A model generated the notes under the pieces. The model was not told the DNA's origin, ran no database searches, and saw only the letters and a list, made by a program, of their open reading frames with translations. DNA of 64,000 bases, from assembly GCF_010092425.1 (NCBI RefSeq), contig NZ_CP048030.1:2863501-2927500 (forward strand). Reading direction: 5' to 3'. Source of the stretch: Sinimarinibacterium sp. NLF-5-8. GTDB lineage: Bacteria > Pseudomonadota > Gammaproteobacteria > Nevskiales > Nevskiaceae. A program made the position numbers and the translations under genes. Shown piece by piece: positions 46,575 to 57,630 of the stretch. How positions within the stretch are numbered: the stretch's first letter is position 1; every line of letters starts with the position of its first letter.

Positions 46575-46580
46575 TATAAT
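46575..46580 (+). promoter_or_regulatory. Probable -10 box of the sulfate transport operon
   Basis: TATAAT lies in an abrupt AT-rich zone (46573-46626) 112 bases before the first gene. The -35 position is poor, which fits an activator-dependent promoter such as those controlled by CysB, but no CysB site can be named. A short hairpin (CCCGGC/GCCGGG, 46650-46667) is in the leader. The rest of 46440-46691 shows no gene. Confidence 0.45.
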
Positions 46581-46691
46581 TTCGCAGAATAAAAAAATTA
46601 CTATTTATTACTTTAATTCATAAAAACAGCAGCGCAGAATTTCTCCATACCCGGCGCTCTTGCCGGGCTTTCACCTTTCGGAGAGATGTTC

Positions 46692-47699
46692 ATGCGTACC
46701 CGTTTTGCCCTTGCCGCCTTGATTGGTGGCCTGACCCTGAGCACCGCCACGCTGGCGTCCAACGTCACCCTGCTCAATGTGTCTTATGACCCCACCCGCG
46801 AACTGTACGAGGCGTACAACGCGGCCTTTGCCCAACACTGGAAACAACAAACCGGCGACACCGTGACCGTGCGTCAGTCGCACGGTGGTTCCGGCAAACA
46901 GGCGCGCGCGGTCATTGACGGTCTGCAAGCCGATGTCGTCACGCTGGCGCTGGCCGGTGACGTGGATGCGCTGCACAGCAACGGCAACCTGCTGCCCGCC
47001 GACTGGGAAAAGCGCCTGCCGCTGAACTCCGCGCCGTACACCAGCACCATCGTGTTTCTGGTGCGCAAGGGCAATCCCAAAGGCATCAAGGATTGGGATG
47101 ATCTGGTCAAACCCGGCGTGGCCGTCATCACGCCCAATCCCAAGACCTCCGGCGGCGCGCAGTGGAATTACCTTGCGGCGTGGGAATTTGCCAAGCGCAA
47201 ATACGGTAGCGACGCCGAAGCACAGAAGTTTGTGAAGGCGCTGTACAAAAACGTCCCGGTGCTGGATTCCGGCGCGCGCGGTTCGACCACCACGTTCGTG
47301 CAACGCGGCGTGGGTGACGTGTTCATTTCGTGGGAAAACGAGGCGTTTCTGGCGTTGAAGGAATTCGGTGCCGATCACTTCCAAATCGTCGCGCCGTCGC
47401 TGTCGATTCTTGCCGAGCCGTCGGTTGCGGTGGTGGATGCCAACGTCAAGAAGCACGGCACGGAAAAAGTCGCCACCGCGTATCTGCAATACCTGTATTC
47501 CGATGAAGGTCAGGACATTGCCGGCAAGAACTACTACCGCCCGACCTCGGAAAAGGCGAAGCAGAAGTACGCCGATCAATTCCTCAAAATCGAACTGTTC
47601 ACGATCCACGACGCCTTTGGCGGCTGGGTAGGTGCGCGCAAGGCGCACTTTGCCGATGGCGGCACGTTTGACCAGATTTATCAGCCGGACGCGCGCTAA
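46692..47699 (+). CDS. sbp: Periplasmic sulfate-binding protein
   Basis: 335 residues, signal peptide about 1-22, and the sulfate/thiosulfate-binding family segments [13 protein letters not shown] (about 27-39), [13 protein letters not shown] and [17 protein letters not shown]. It captures sulfate for the CysTWA importer encoded downstream. ATG 46692 is preferred over 46686, because the Shine-Dalgarno GGAGAG abuts the first ATG. The binding proteins for sulfate and thiosulfate (CysP) are hard to separate by eye. Confidence 0.92.
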   Translation: MRTRFALAALIGGLTLSTATLASNVTLLNVSYDPTRELYEAYNAAFAQHWKQQTGDTVTVRQSHGGSGKQARAVIDGLQADVVTLALAGDVDALHSNGNLLPADWEKRLPLNSAPYTSTIVFLVRKGNPKGIKDWDDLVKPGVAVITPNPKTSGGAQWNYLAAWEFAKRKYGSDAEAQKFVKALYKNVPVLDSGARGSTTTFVQRGVGDVFISWENEAFLALKEFGADHFQIVAPSLSILAEPSVAVVDANVKKHGTEKVATAYLQYLYSDEGQDIAGKNYYRPTSEKAKQKYADQFLKIELFTIHDAFGGWVGARKAHFADGGTFDQIYQPDAR

Positions 47700-47721
47700 G
47701 AGCCTGTTCACGAGACGCAGC

Positions 47722-48495
47722 ATGAACACGATCCTGTTGGTACACGACGACGCGGTGGGACTGGCGTTCGTGCGCTATGTGCTGGAACACAACGGCTATC
47801 TGGTGCTGACCGCCAATGCGGTCAACCGTGTGCGGATCAGCCTGACGCGCGCAGGGGCAACGCTGTTGCCGGATGCCATCGTCACCACGCCGCCACTCGC
47901 ACCTGCGGTGGCGGCGGAGGTGGTGGCGGCAGACGCGGCCACCGCGCCGATTCTGGTGCTGGGCACGGTGCAGGCACGCCTGCCTGCGGCCTGCCATCCG
48001 CTGCCGGACGCGCAGCCCACCGAACTGCTGCTGTGCATTCAGGCGCTACTCGGCAATGGCAACGCGGCCACCGCATCCAAAGTCCATGCGCCGCCAGTGA
48101 ACACCCCAGTCAACATCCTGGGCAGTCTGCGCATCGACCCCGCCGCGCATCAGGCGTGGATTCACGACCGCAAGCTGGCGTTGACCGAACTGGCGTTCCG
48201 CCTGCTGCACTTTTTGGCGACGCATCCCAACCGGGTGTTCAGCCGCGCGCAACTGCTGGACTTTGTGTGGGGCACCGGCGTGTGCATCGAAGCGCGCGCG
48301 GTGGACGCACAGGTGTACCGGCTGCGCAATGAACTGTCGCGCGTCGGTCATGGTGATCTGATCGAGGCCGTGCGCGGCGCGGGTTATCGCTTCACCGATG
48401 CGCGCGCGCTGCACGCCGCCAACGATTCGCGTCCCCCTCAACAATCACTGCAACAACGACAACCACTGCCACGCGCGGCGTGGGGAGCTGCCTGA
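47722..48495 (+). CDS. OmpR/PhoB-type regulator with degenerate receiver
   Basis: 257 residues. Receiver-like N-terminus keeps the acidic pair (Asp9, Asp10), but at the phosphoacceptor position the sequence reads DAIVTTPPL, with Thr instead of Asp, and the conserved Lys near 95 is missing. The C-terminal winged helix (about 135-235) is well formed (LTELAFRLLHFLATHPNRVF and VDAQVYRLRNEL). It probably binds DNA without phosphorylation. Lying inside the sulfate operon (22 bases after sbp, stop overlapping the next ATG by one base), it may control it. Confidence 0.85.
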   Translation: MNTILLVHDDAVGLAFVRYVLEHNGYLVLTANAVNRVRISLTRAGATLLPDAIVTTPPLAPAVAAEVVAADAATAPILVLGTVQARLPAACHPLPDAQPTELLLCIQALLGNGNAATASKVHAPPVNTPVNILGSLRIDPAAHQAWIHDRKLALTELAFRLLHFLATHPNRVFSRAQLLDFVWGTGVCIEARAVDAQVYRLRNELSRVGHGDLIEAVRGAGYRFTDARALHAANDSRPPQQSLQQRQPLPRAAWGAA

Positions 48496-49343
48496 TGTCT
48501 GCATTTGCACCCAAAAAACCGTGGAAAACGCACAGCGTGCTGCCGGGCTTTGGCCTCACGCTGGGCTTTACCGTGCTGTACCTGAGCCTGCTGGTGCTGA
48601 TCCCGCTGTCGGGTCTGTTTTTCAAGAGCATGGAACTGAGCTTTGCCCAGTTCATCGAGGCCGTCACCTCGCCGCGCGTGGTGGCGTCTTACAAATTGAG
48701 CTTTGGTGCCGCACTGATTGGCGCGGCGATCAACGCCGTGTTCGGCGGCATCGTCGCGTGGGTACTGGTGCGCTACACCTTTCCCGGCAAACGCATCGTT
48801 GATGCGCTGGTCGATTTGCCGTTTGCCCTGCCCACCGCCGTTGCCGGGATCGCGCTGACCGCGATGTACGCACCCAACGGCTGGTTTGGCAAGGTGCTGG
48901 AGCCGCTGGGCATCAAGGTCGCCTTTACCCCGCTGGGCGTGATGGTGGCGCTGACCTTCATCGGCCTGCCGTTTGTGGTGCGCACGCTGCAACCCGTGCT
49001 GGAAGATTTGGAACAGGACGTGGAAGAAGCCGCCGCCAGCCTGGGCGCGTCGCGCGTGCAAACCCTGTTGCGGGTGATCCTGCCCGCGCTGCTGTCGGCA
49101 TGGCTGACCGGCTTTGCGCTGGCCTTTGCGCGCGCGGTGGGTGAATACGGATCGGTGATCTTCATCGCCGGCAACATGCCGATGATCTCGGAAATCACCC
49201 CGCTGCTCATCATCACCAAGCTGGAGCAATACGACTACGCCGGAGCCACCGCGATTGCCGTGGTGATGCTGCTGATGTCGTTCGTGCTGCTGTTTCTCAT
49301 CAACCTGTTGCAGTGGTGGGCGCGTCGTCGCTCGGCCACCTGA
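48495..49343 (+). CDS. cysT: Sulfate ABC transporter permease CysT
   Basis: 282 residues, six membrane helices, and the EAA loop EEAAASLGASRVQTLLRVIL (about 178-197) that contacts the ATPase. First of the two permeases of the sulfate importer. ATG shares one base with the regulator stop. Confidence 0.94.
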   Translation: MSAFAPKKPWKTHSVLPGFGLTLGFTVLYLSLLVLIPLSGLFFKSMELSFAQFIEAVTSPRVVASYKLSFGAALIGAAINAVFGGIVAWVLVRYTFPGKRIVDALVDLPFALPTAVAGIALTAMYAPNGWFGKVLEPLGIKVAFTPLGVMVALTFIGLPFVVRTLQPVLEDLEQDVEEAAASLGASRVQTLLRVILPALLSAWLTGFALAFARAVGEYGSVIFIAGNMPMISEITPLLIITKLEQYDYAGATAIAVVMLLMSFVLLFLINLLQWWARRRSAT

Positions 49344-49351
49344 GAGCTATC

Positions 49352-50212
49352 ATGTCGTCAAAACTTCACACGCGTGCCGCCGCACAAGACCCGCGTTGGG
49401 TGCGCTGGTCGCTGATCGGCATTGCCCTGCTGTTTCTGTCGCTGTTTTTGTTTGCCCCGCTGGTGGCGGTGTTCAGCGAGGCGCTGCGCAAGGGCGTGGC
49501 GGCGTACTTCAAGGCGTTCAGCGATCCCGATGCGTTGGCGGCGATCCGCCTGACGCTGCTGGCCGCCGCGCTGGCGGTGCCGCTGAACCTGATCTTTGGC
49601 GTGGCCGCCGCATGGTCGGTCGCCAAATTCGAGTTTCGCGGCAAGAGCCTGCTGGTCACGCTGATCGACCTGCCGTTTGCGGTGTCGCCCGTCGTTGCCG
49701 GGTTGATTTATGTGCTGCTGTTTGGCGCGCAGAGCGCGCTTGCGCCGTGGCTGTCGGAACACAACATCCGAATTCTGTTCGCCGTCCCCGGCATCGTGTT
49801 GGCCACGGTATTCGTCACCGTGCCGTTCATTGCGCGTGAACTGATTCCGCTGATGCAGGCGCAGGGCAAGGACGAGGAAGAAGCGGCGATTTCACTCGGC
49901 GCGAGTGGCATCAGTACGTTTTTGCGCGTGACGCTGCCCAACATCAAATGGGGGCTGCTGTACGGCGTGCTGTTGTGCAACGCGCGGGCGATGGGCGAGT
50001 TCGGCGCGGTGTCGGTCGTGTCCGGCCACATTCGCGGCCTGACCAACACCCTGCCGCTGCACGTTGAGATTCTCTACAACGAATACAACTTCGTCGCCGC
50101 GTTTGCCGTGGCGTCCCTGCTCGCCCTGCTGGCACTGGTCACGCTGGCACTGAAAAGCATCGTCGAATGGAAGCTGCAACAAGATTTGCGCAGCCCCGAA
50201 GAAGCCACCTGA
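49352..50212 (+). CDS. cysW: Sulfate ABC transporter permease CysW
   Basis: 286 residues, six helices, and EAA loop DEEEAAISLGASGISTFLRV (start about 174). Second permease. ATG 49352 lies 8 bases after cysT, in the usual place relative to the first helix. Confidence 0.94.
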   Translation: MSSKLHTRAAAQDPRWVRWSLIGIALLFLSLFLFAPLVAVFSEALRKGVAAYFKAFSDPDALAAIRLTLLAAALAVPLNLIFGVAAAWSVAKFEFRGKSLLVTLIDLPFAVSPVVAGLIYVLLFGAQSALAPWLSEHNIRILFAVPGIVLATVFVTVPFIARELIPLMQAQGKDEEEAAISLGASGISTFLRVTLPNIKWGLLYGVLLCNARAMGEFGAVSVVSGHIRGLTNTLPLHVEILYNEYNFVAAFAVASLLALLALVTLALKSIVEWKLQQDLRSPEEAT

Positions 50213-50245
50213 ATAACCCCATTCAAGCCATTCCGCAAAAATCCC

Positions 50246-51310
50246 ATGAGCATTCAAATCCGCAACATCGGCAAACGCTTTGGCGGCTTTACCGCCCTCA
50301 ACGACGTCAGCCTCGACGTGCCTTCTGGCGAACTGGTTGCCCTGCTCGGCCCTTCCGGCTGCGGCAAAACCACACTGCTGCGCATCATCGCCGGACTGGA
50401 ACAGGCCGATTCCGGCCATATTCTGCTGGCGGGCGAAGATGCCACCGAACGCGACGTGCGCGAACGTCAGGTCGGCTTTGTATTCCAGCATTACGCGCTG
50501 TTCCGCCACATGAGCGTGTTTGAAAACGTCGCCTTTGGTCTGCGCGTCAAACCGCGCGCGCAGCGTCCCAAGAATGCCGAAATCCGTCGCCGCGTCATGG
50601 ACTTGCTGAGTCTGGTGCAACTCGACGGACTGGCAGAACGCTATCCCAGCCAGCTCTCCGGCGGTCAGCGCCAGCGCATCGCCTTGGCGCGTGCGCTGGC
50701 CGTGGAACCCAAGCTACTGCTGCTGGACGAGCCGTTTGGCGCACTCGATGCGCGCGTGCGCAAAGACCTGCGCCGCTGGCTGCGCCGCCTGCATGACGAG
50801 ATTCACGTCACCAGCGTGTTCGTGACCCACGATCAGGAAGAAGCACTGGAAGTGGCCGACCGCATCGTCGTCCTCAACCACGGCAACATCGAACAGGTCG
50901 GCACGCCGGACGAGGTGTACGCGCATCCGGCCACGCCGTTCGTCTACCGCTTTTTGGGCAACGTCAACCTGTTTCACGCGCGCGTGCATGACGGCTGGGC
51001 AGACGTGGGCGGGTTACGCGTGGCTGCGCCGGAACAGGATTTCAGCGGCGCCAGCACCGCTACGGCGTATGTGCGCCCGCACGACATTGACCTGTACACC
51101 CAACCGGTCGAACGCGCGCTGCCCGCCGTCGTGCAGGACATTCGCCCGCTCGGCCCGCATGTGCGCGTGGAACTGATCCACGGCGGCGACACCGTGGAAG
51201 TGGAAATTCCGCGCGAACGCTGGGTGCCGAACACCATCACCACCGGCCTGCGCGTGTGGTTCCGTCCCCGGCATTTACGCTTGTTTGCGGAGGGTCAGAC
51301 GCCAGCCTGA
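50246..51310 (+). CDS. cysA: Sulfate ABC transporter ATPase CysA
   Basis: 354 residues: Walker A GPSGCGKT (about 35-42), signature LSGGQRQR (about 137-144), Walker [13 protein letters not shown], and a C-terminal TOBE-type regulatory domain (about 240-350). Drives sulfate uptake through CysTW. Confidence 0.95.
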   Translation: MSIQIRNIGKRFGGFTALNDVSLDVPSGELVALLGPSGCGKTTLLRIIAGLEQADSGHILLAGEDATERDVRERQVGFVFQHYALFRHMSVFENVAFGLRVKPRAQRPKNAEIRRRVMDLLSLVQLDGLAERYPSQLSGGQRQRIALARALAVEPKLLLLDEPFGALDARVRKDLRRWLRRLHDEIHVTSVFVTHDQEEALEVADRIVVLNHGNIEQVGTPDEVYAHPATPFVYRFLGNVNLFHARVHDGWADVGGLRVAAPEQDFSGASTATAYVRPHDIDLYTQPVERALPAVVQDIRPLGPHVRVELIHGGDTVEVEIPRERWVPNTITTGLRVWFRPRHLRLFAEGQTPA

Positions 51311-51353
51311 CCACAGGGACGAAGGCATCAACGCGGAGCCGCCTGCCCACAAA

Positions 51354-51383
51354 GCGCGCGCGCCTATCCCCGATCGCGCGCGC
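51354..51383. terminator. GC hairpin between convergent cysA and hisD
   Basis: GCGCGCGCG (51354-51362) and CGCGCGCGC (51375-51383) pair around a 12-base loop between two convergent genes, overlapping the end of hisD. There is no clear T-run, so it would be a weak bidirectional terminator at best. Confidence 0.35.
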
Positions 51384-52656
51384 TCTGGGCGTGGGCTTGT
51401 AATCCTTCGGCGTCGGCAATGCAGCCGGCGATGGCGGCCAGGGGCTTTGCGCCTTCCGGCGTGCAATCAATCAGGCTGCTGCGTTTCTGGAATTCGTAGA
51501 CGCCGAGCGGATTGGAGAAGCGGGCGGCGCGCGCGGTGGGCAGGACGTGGTTGGGGCCTGCGCAGTAGTCGCCGAAGGCTTCGGGGGCGTGGCGTCCGAG
51601 GAAGATGGCACCGGCGTGACGGACTTTGGGCAGCCACGCGCGCGGGTTGTCGATGGACAGTTCCAGATGCTCCGGTGCGATGTGGTTGGAGACGCGCAGG
51701 GCTTCGTCCAGATCGCGGGTGAGGATCAGTGCGCCCCGGTTGGCGATGGCGGTGCGGATCATGGTTTCGCGCGGCAGGGTGGTCACGCGGCGTTCCATCG
51801 CTTCGGCCACGCGTTCGATGAACGCGGCGTCGGGGGTGATGAGAATGGCTTCGGAGTCCTCGCCGTGTTCGGCCTGCGAGAACAAGTCCATTGCCACCCA
51901 GTCGGGATCGGTGTGACCGTCGCAGACGACGACGATTTCGGACGGCCCGGCGATGGAGTCGATGCCCACCCGGCCAAACACCGCGCGCTTGGCGGCGGCG
52001 ACAAAGGCGTTGCCGGGGCCGACGATTTTATCGACGCTGGGGATGGTGTGAGTGCCATACGCCAGCGCGGCGACGGCTTGCGCGCCGCCGACGGTGAAAA
52101 TGCGATCGACGCCCGCCAGATGCGCGGCGCCGAGCACGGCGGGGTTGAGCTCGCCGCCGGGGGCGGGCACCACCATGATGATTTGCTCAACGCCGGCAAC
52201 GCGCGCGGGGATGGCGTTCATCAACACCGAGGACGGATACGCCGCCTTGCCGCCGGGCACATACAGGCCGACGCGATCCAGTGGCGTGACCTGTTGGCCG
52301 AGGCGGTTGCCGAGTTCATCGGCGTATTCAAACGGCGCGATTTTTTGATGTTCGGCGTAGGCGCGGATGCGCGTGGCGGCGGCTTCCAGGGCGCTGCGTA
52401 GGTCGGCGGGCAGGCTCTCCCATGCCGCTTGCCACTGCGCGCGCGGCACTTCGAGTGCGGCGGCGTCGGTCAAGTCGCGGCGGTCAAAGCGGTTGGTGTA
52501 TTCCAGCAGTGCTGCATCGCCGCGCGCGCGGATGTTGGCAATGATGTCGTCAACGATGCGCACGGTATCGGCGTTGGTTTCGGGCGCGCGGTCGAGCAGC
52601 GCGGTGAGCTGCGCGTCAAAGTCGGCGCGACGGGTATCGAGGCGTAAAACGTCCAT
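51364..52656 (-). CDS. hisD: Histidinol dehydrogenase
   Basis: 430 residues; oxidises L-histidinol twice with NAD to histidine, with zinc. Family segments [23 protein letters not shown] and [18 protein letters not shown] are all present. It starts 15 bases after the hisG stop, so the two form an operon; hisC, which often follows, is absent. Confidence 0.95.
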   Translation of the reverse strand: MDVLRLDTRRADFDAQLTALLDRAPETNADTVRIVDDIIANIRARGDAALLEYTNRFDRRDLTDAAALEVPRAQWQAAWESLPADLRSALEAAATRIRAYAEHQKIAPFEYADELGNRLGQQVTPLDRVGLYVPGGKAAYPSSVLMNAIPARVAGVEQIIMVVPAPGGELNPAVLGAAHLAGVDRIFTVGGAQAVAALAYGTHTIPSVDKIVGPGNAFVAAAKRAVFGRVGIDSIAGPSEIVVVCDGHTDPDWVAMDLFSQAEHGEDSEAILITPDAAFIERVAEAMERRVTTLPRETMIRTAIANRGALILTRDLDEALRVSNHIAPEHLELSIDNPRAWLPKVRHAGAIFLGRHAPEAFGDYCAGPNHVLPTARAARFSNPLGVYEFQKRSSLIDCTPEGAKPLAAIAGCIADAEGLQAHAQSARDRG

Positions 52657-52671
52657 GACTGACCTTGGGAA

Positions 52672-53316
52672 TCAACCCTGAGCGGCGCGCGCGGCCACGG
52701 CCTGCGCGAGTTGTTCCAGCAACGGCTGGATTTGTGCGGTTTTGGTTTTCATCGAGGCTTTGTTGACGACGATGCGCGAGCTGATCGGGGTGATGATCTC
52801 GGTTTCGACCAGGCCATTGGCCTTGAGCGTGCCGCCGGTGGCGACCAGATCGACGATCACATCCGACAAGCCCACCAGCGGCGCCAGTTCCATCGAGCCG
52901 TAGAGCTTGATGATGTCCACCTGCTCACCGCGCGCGGCAAAAAAGCGGCGGGTGATGTTGGGGTATTTGGTGGCCACGCGCAGCCGTTGCAAGGGGTTGC
53001 GCGGCGGCGCGTCTTTGGGTGCGGCCACCGACAGGCGACAGCGCGCGATATTCAAATCCAGCGGCTCGTACAGCGCCGCGCCGCCGTGCTCCATCAGCAC
53101 GTCTTTGCCAACGATGCCGATGTCGGCGGCGCCGTATTCCACATAGGTCGGCACGTCGGTGGGGCGGATGATCAGTAGCGATACGCCCGGTGTGCGCGCG
53201 GGCACGCGCAGCAGGCGGTCAATATCGCCAGCGGGGTCAAGCCCCAGCGGTGCCAGCAAGGGCAGGGTGTCGTCCAGAATCCGGCCTTTGGATAAGGCGA
53301 TGGTCAGTGTGCTCAT
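52672..53316 (-). CDS. hisG: ATP phosphoribosyltransferase, short form
   Basis: 214 residues; first step of histidine synthesis. The length shows the short form that lacks the C-terminal regulatory domain and needs HisZ, which is not in this window. Motifs [27 protein letters not shown] and [14 protein letters not shown] are clear. ATG 53316 is preferred over the TTG at 53322. Confidence 0.94.
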   Translation of the reverse strand: MSTLTIALSKGRILDDTLPLLAPLGLDPAGDIDRLLRVPARTPGVSLLIIRPTDVPTYVEYGAADIGIVGKDVLMEHGGAALYEPLDLNIARCRLSVAAPKDAPPRNPLQRLRVATKYPNITRRFFAARGEQVDIIKLYGSMELAPLVGLSDVIVDLVATGGTLKANGLVETEIITPISSRIVVNKASMKTKTAQIQPLLEQLAQAVAARAAQG

Positions 53317-53376
53317 GGTCAAGGATTGGTGATCGGATGTTGTGCCTGTCGATGCGCCGGGTCTGCGCCGATGGCA

Positions 53377-54126
53377 TCAGGTTTTGGGATTGCGGCGGTC
53401 GCGCAGATACAGATTTTTGCTTTTGCCGTCGCTGGCCTTGCGCTCATCCAGCTCGAACAGCTCAGTGGCCTGAACCAGCGCGCTGAGTTTGCCAAAGCCA
53501 TAGTTGCGCGGGTCAAAGTCCGGGGCCTGCTTGTTGATCAGGCTGCCGACTGCGCCCAGATGCGCCCAGCCTTCTTCGTCACTGGCGGCATCGACGGTGG
53601 TGCGCAGCAAGTTGACCAGTTTGCTGTCCTGCTTGAGTTCGCTGCTGGTTTTGGATGAACCGGGCGCGCGCGCGGTGGCGCTGAGTTCGGTGGCCATCAG
53701 CACGTCAAGGTAGATGAACTTGTCACAGGCCTTGACCAGCGAGCCGGGGGTTTTCTGCTCACCAAAGCCGTACACCGTCATCCCCGATTCGCGCAGGCGC
53801 GACGCCAGGCCGGTGAAGTCGCTGTCGCTGGACACCAGACAAAAACCATCAAAGCGCTGGGTGTAGAGCAGATCCATGGCGTCGATGATCATCCGCCCAT
53901 CGGTGGCGTTTTTGCCGGTGGTGTAGCGAAACTGCTGGATCGGCTGAATCGCGTGTTCGGCCAGCAGTTCCTTCCAGCCTTTGAGGTTGGGTAGCGTCCA
54001 GTCGCCATAAATGCGTTTGACGCTGGCAATGCCGTACTTGGCGATTTCGGCCAGCAACACGCCGGCGGCATCGGCGCGCACGTTGTCGCCGTCGATCAAT
54101 ACCGCCAGTTTGGAAAGTTCAGCCAT
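53377..54126 (-). CDS. NYN (PIN-like) domain protein with OST-HTH/LOTUS-like C-terminus
   Basis: 249 residues. N-terminal NYN/DUF88 nuclease-like domain (about 1-145): LAVLIDGDNVRAD (about 6-18), DGRMIIDAMDLLY and LVSSDSDF carry the conserved acidic residues of this metal-dependent RNase fold. The C-terminal part (about 165-245: LVNLLRTTVDAASDEEGWAH, YGFGKLSALVQ) fits an OST-HTH/LOTUS RNA-binding domain. ATG 54126 starts the standard N-terminus. It lies between murA and hisG on the same strand. Target unknown. Confidence 0.85.
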   Translation of the reverse strand: MAELSKLAVLIDGDNVRADAAGVLLAEIAKYGIASVKRIYGDWTLPNLKGWKELLAEHAIQPIQQFRYTTGKNATDGRMIIDAMDLLYTQRFDGFCLVSSDSDFTGLASRLRESGMTVYGFGEQKTPGSLVKACDKFIYLDVLMATELSATARAPGSSKTSSELKQDSKLVNLLRTTVDAASDEEGWAHLGAVGSLINKQAPDFDPRNYGFGKLSALVQATELFELDERKASDGKSKNLYLRDRRNPKT

Positions 54127-54171
54127 GGGATCGGGGTGCCTGTGGAGACGGGAGTGGGGGCGCAAAAACCA

Positions 54172-55694
<1,523 letters not shown>

Positions 55695-55720
55695 ACCATT
55701 TCCTTATTTAAGTGAAGGGC

Positions 55721-56536
55721 TTAGCGTTTGAGCTTGTAGCCGGTCATCAGCATCCAAAGCGCCAGTGACGACGCCAGGACAAAAAAGCCCGCGCACCACA
55801 GCAGGCTGTAGCCGATCGACACGTCCGCATGGCCAAAAAAGCCGTAGCGAAAACCGTCGATCATGTAAAAAAACGGATTCAGATACGAGGCGCTTTGCCA
55901 CAGCGGCGGCAGACTGTGCACCGAGTAAAACACGCCGGACAAAAACGACAGCGGCATGATGAAGAAGTTGGTAAACGTCGCCATATGATCAAACTTTTCG
56001 GCGACGATACCGGCCACGATCCCCATGGCTGCCAGACTGGACGCCGTCAAAAAGAACGTGGCCAGCAGCGCCAGCGGTGCGTGAATCGTCAGCGGTACAA
56101 AAAACCAGATCACCGCAAACATCGCCAGCGTGACCAGAATCACCCGAAACAGTGCCGCCAGAATATAAGCACCAAACCACTCCAGAGGACTCAGCGGCGA
56201 CATCTGCAAAAACACCAGATTGCCCATGATCTTGGACTGCAACAGGCTGGATGAGGTGTTGGCAAATGCGTTTTGAATCACCGCCATCATGATCAGGCCG
56301 GGCACCAAAAACTCGGTGTAGCTGACGCCTTCATACGCCGAGGCGCGACCTTCCAGCGCCTGGGCAAACACCAGCAGATAGAGCACGGCAGTGACCACCG
56401 GCGCGGCCACGGTTTGTCCCAGCACCGCCCAAAATCGGCGGATTTCTTTTTTCAGCAGCGTGTTGAAGCCCGTGCGATTGGCCAGGGGATCGGCATTGGG
56501 GTTGATGTCTTGATCGACACTTTCAACGGCGCTCAT
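55721..56536 (-). CDS. ABC-2 type transporter permease (YadH-like)
   Basis: 271 residues with about six hydrophobic helices and the ABC-2 signature around FVFLQMSPLSPLEWFGAYI-like positions (about 128-146). Its start overlaps the ATPase stop by 4 bases. With the ATPase it forms an exporter of the YadGH/NodIJ type; substrate unknown. Confidence 0.9.
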   Translation of the reverse strand: MSAVESVDQDINPNADPLANRTGFNTLLKKEIRRFWAVLGQTVAAPVVTAVLYLLVFAQALEGRASAYEGVSYTEFLVPGLIMMAVIQNAFANTSSSLLQSKIMGNLVFLQMSPLSPLEWFGAYILAALFRVILVTLAMFAVIWFFVPLTIHAPLALLATFFLTASSLAAMGIVAGIVAEKFDHMATFTNFFIMPLSFLSGVFYSVHSLPPLWQSASYLNPFFYMIDGFRYGFFGHADVSIGYSLLWCAGFFVLASSLALWMLMTGYKLKR

Positions 56537-57450
56537 GCCTGCGCCTCCGAGGTTAAATCAATAAAAATATCTTCCAGATCCGGCTCGCGGGTGTGTACGT
56601 CCTCGATGCCAATGCCGGCATCGCGCAGCGCCGCAAACACATTGGCAATGGGGTGGCGCGCGGTTTCCAGCTTGAGTTCGATGCTGCCATCAGCCTCGCT
56701 GACCACCCGCGCGCGCAGCGCCTCCGGCAATTGCGCGCCTGGCGCCAGCGTCAAACGCAAAAACCGATACGGCTGGCGCGCCAAAAGCTGCGCGGTTTTT
56801 TCCACCACCTGCACCCGGCCATGATCGAGAATCGCAATCCGCCCGCACAGTTCCTGCGCTTCTTCCAGATAGTGCGTGGTCAGCACCACCGTGGTGCCGC
56901 GCGTGCGGTGCAGCTCGGTCATGAACTGCCACAGCGTGCGCCGCAGTTCAACGTCAACGCCCGCCGTTGGCTCATCCAGAATCACCACGGCGGGCTTGTG
57001 CACCAACGCCTGCGCCACTAGCACCCGGCGCTTCATGCCGCCGGAGAGCGCGCGCATGGAAACCCTGGCTTTGTCGGCCAGCCCCAGGCGTTCCAGCATT
57101 TCATCAATCCACGGCCACGACTCGCGCCCCACGCCGTAATACCCGGCCTGAAAACGCAGCATGTCGCGCACGCTGAAAAAAGGGTCAAACACCAGCTCCT
57201 GCGGCACCACGCCCAGGCTGCGGCGGGCGCTGCGAAACGCGCGCTCGATGTCGTGCCCCATCACCTGCACCTGACCGGCATCCATGCGCACCAGTCCGGC
57301 GATGATGTTGATCAGTGTGGATTTGCCTGCGCCGTTGGGGCCGAGCAGCCCAAAAAACTCGCCGTGTTCAATGGCCAGATCAACGCCGTGCAGCGCCGTC
57401 ATGCGCCCGTAAGATTTACGAACGCCGGAAATGGAGAGAGCGGTAGACAT
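56533..57450 (-). CDS. ABC transporter ATPase (YadG-like)
   Basis: 305 residues: Walker A GPNGAGKST (about 36-44), signature LSGGMKRR, Walker B AVVILDEPTAGVD, and a C-terminal ~70-residue extension common in this group. ATG 57450 chosen because the upstream part of the open frame is not conserved-looking and runs into the divergent kdsD promoter region. Probably co-transcribed with permease, ibaG and murA. Confidence 0.92.
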   Translation of the reverse strand: MSTALSISGVRKSYGRMTALHGVDLAIEHGEFFGLLGPNGAGKSTLINIIAGLVRMDAGQVQVMGHDIERAFRSARRSLGVVPQELVFDPFFSVRDMLRFQAGYYGVGRESWPWIDEMLERLGLADKARVSMRALSGGMKRRVLVAQALVHKPAVVILDEPTAGVDVELRRTLWQFMTELHRTRGTTVVLTTHYLEEAQELCGRIAILDHGRVQVVEKTAQLLARQPYRFLRLTLAPGAQLPEALRARVVSEADGSIELKLETARHPIANVFAALRDAGIGIEDVHTREPDLEDIFIDLTSEAQA

Positions 57451-57630
57451 AAGCCGCTGATTATAAGCGCAACGCAGGTGCGACTTTTGCGCGGTGGGTG
57501 GGCGTGCCGGCGACGACGGAGCCAGTGCGCGTGCGATGTGGTCAACCGGCTTGTTAGCGCGCGGATCAATCCTGTTAATCTTGCGCACGCCAAAATGCGG
57601 CGTGAGCGAGTGCTGATAGAACGTTTGCCA

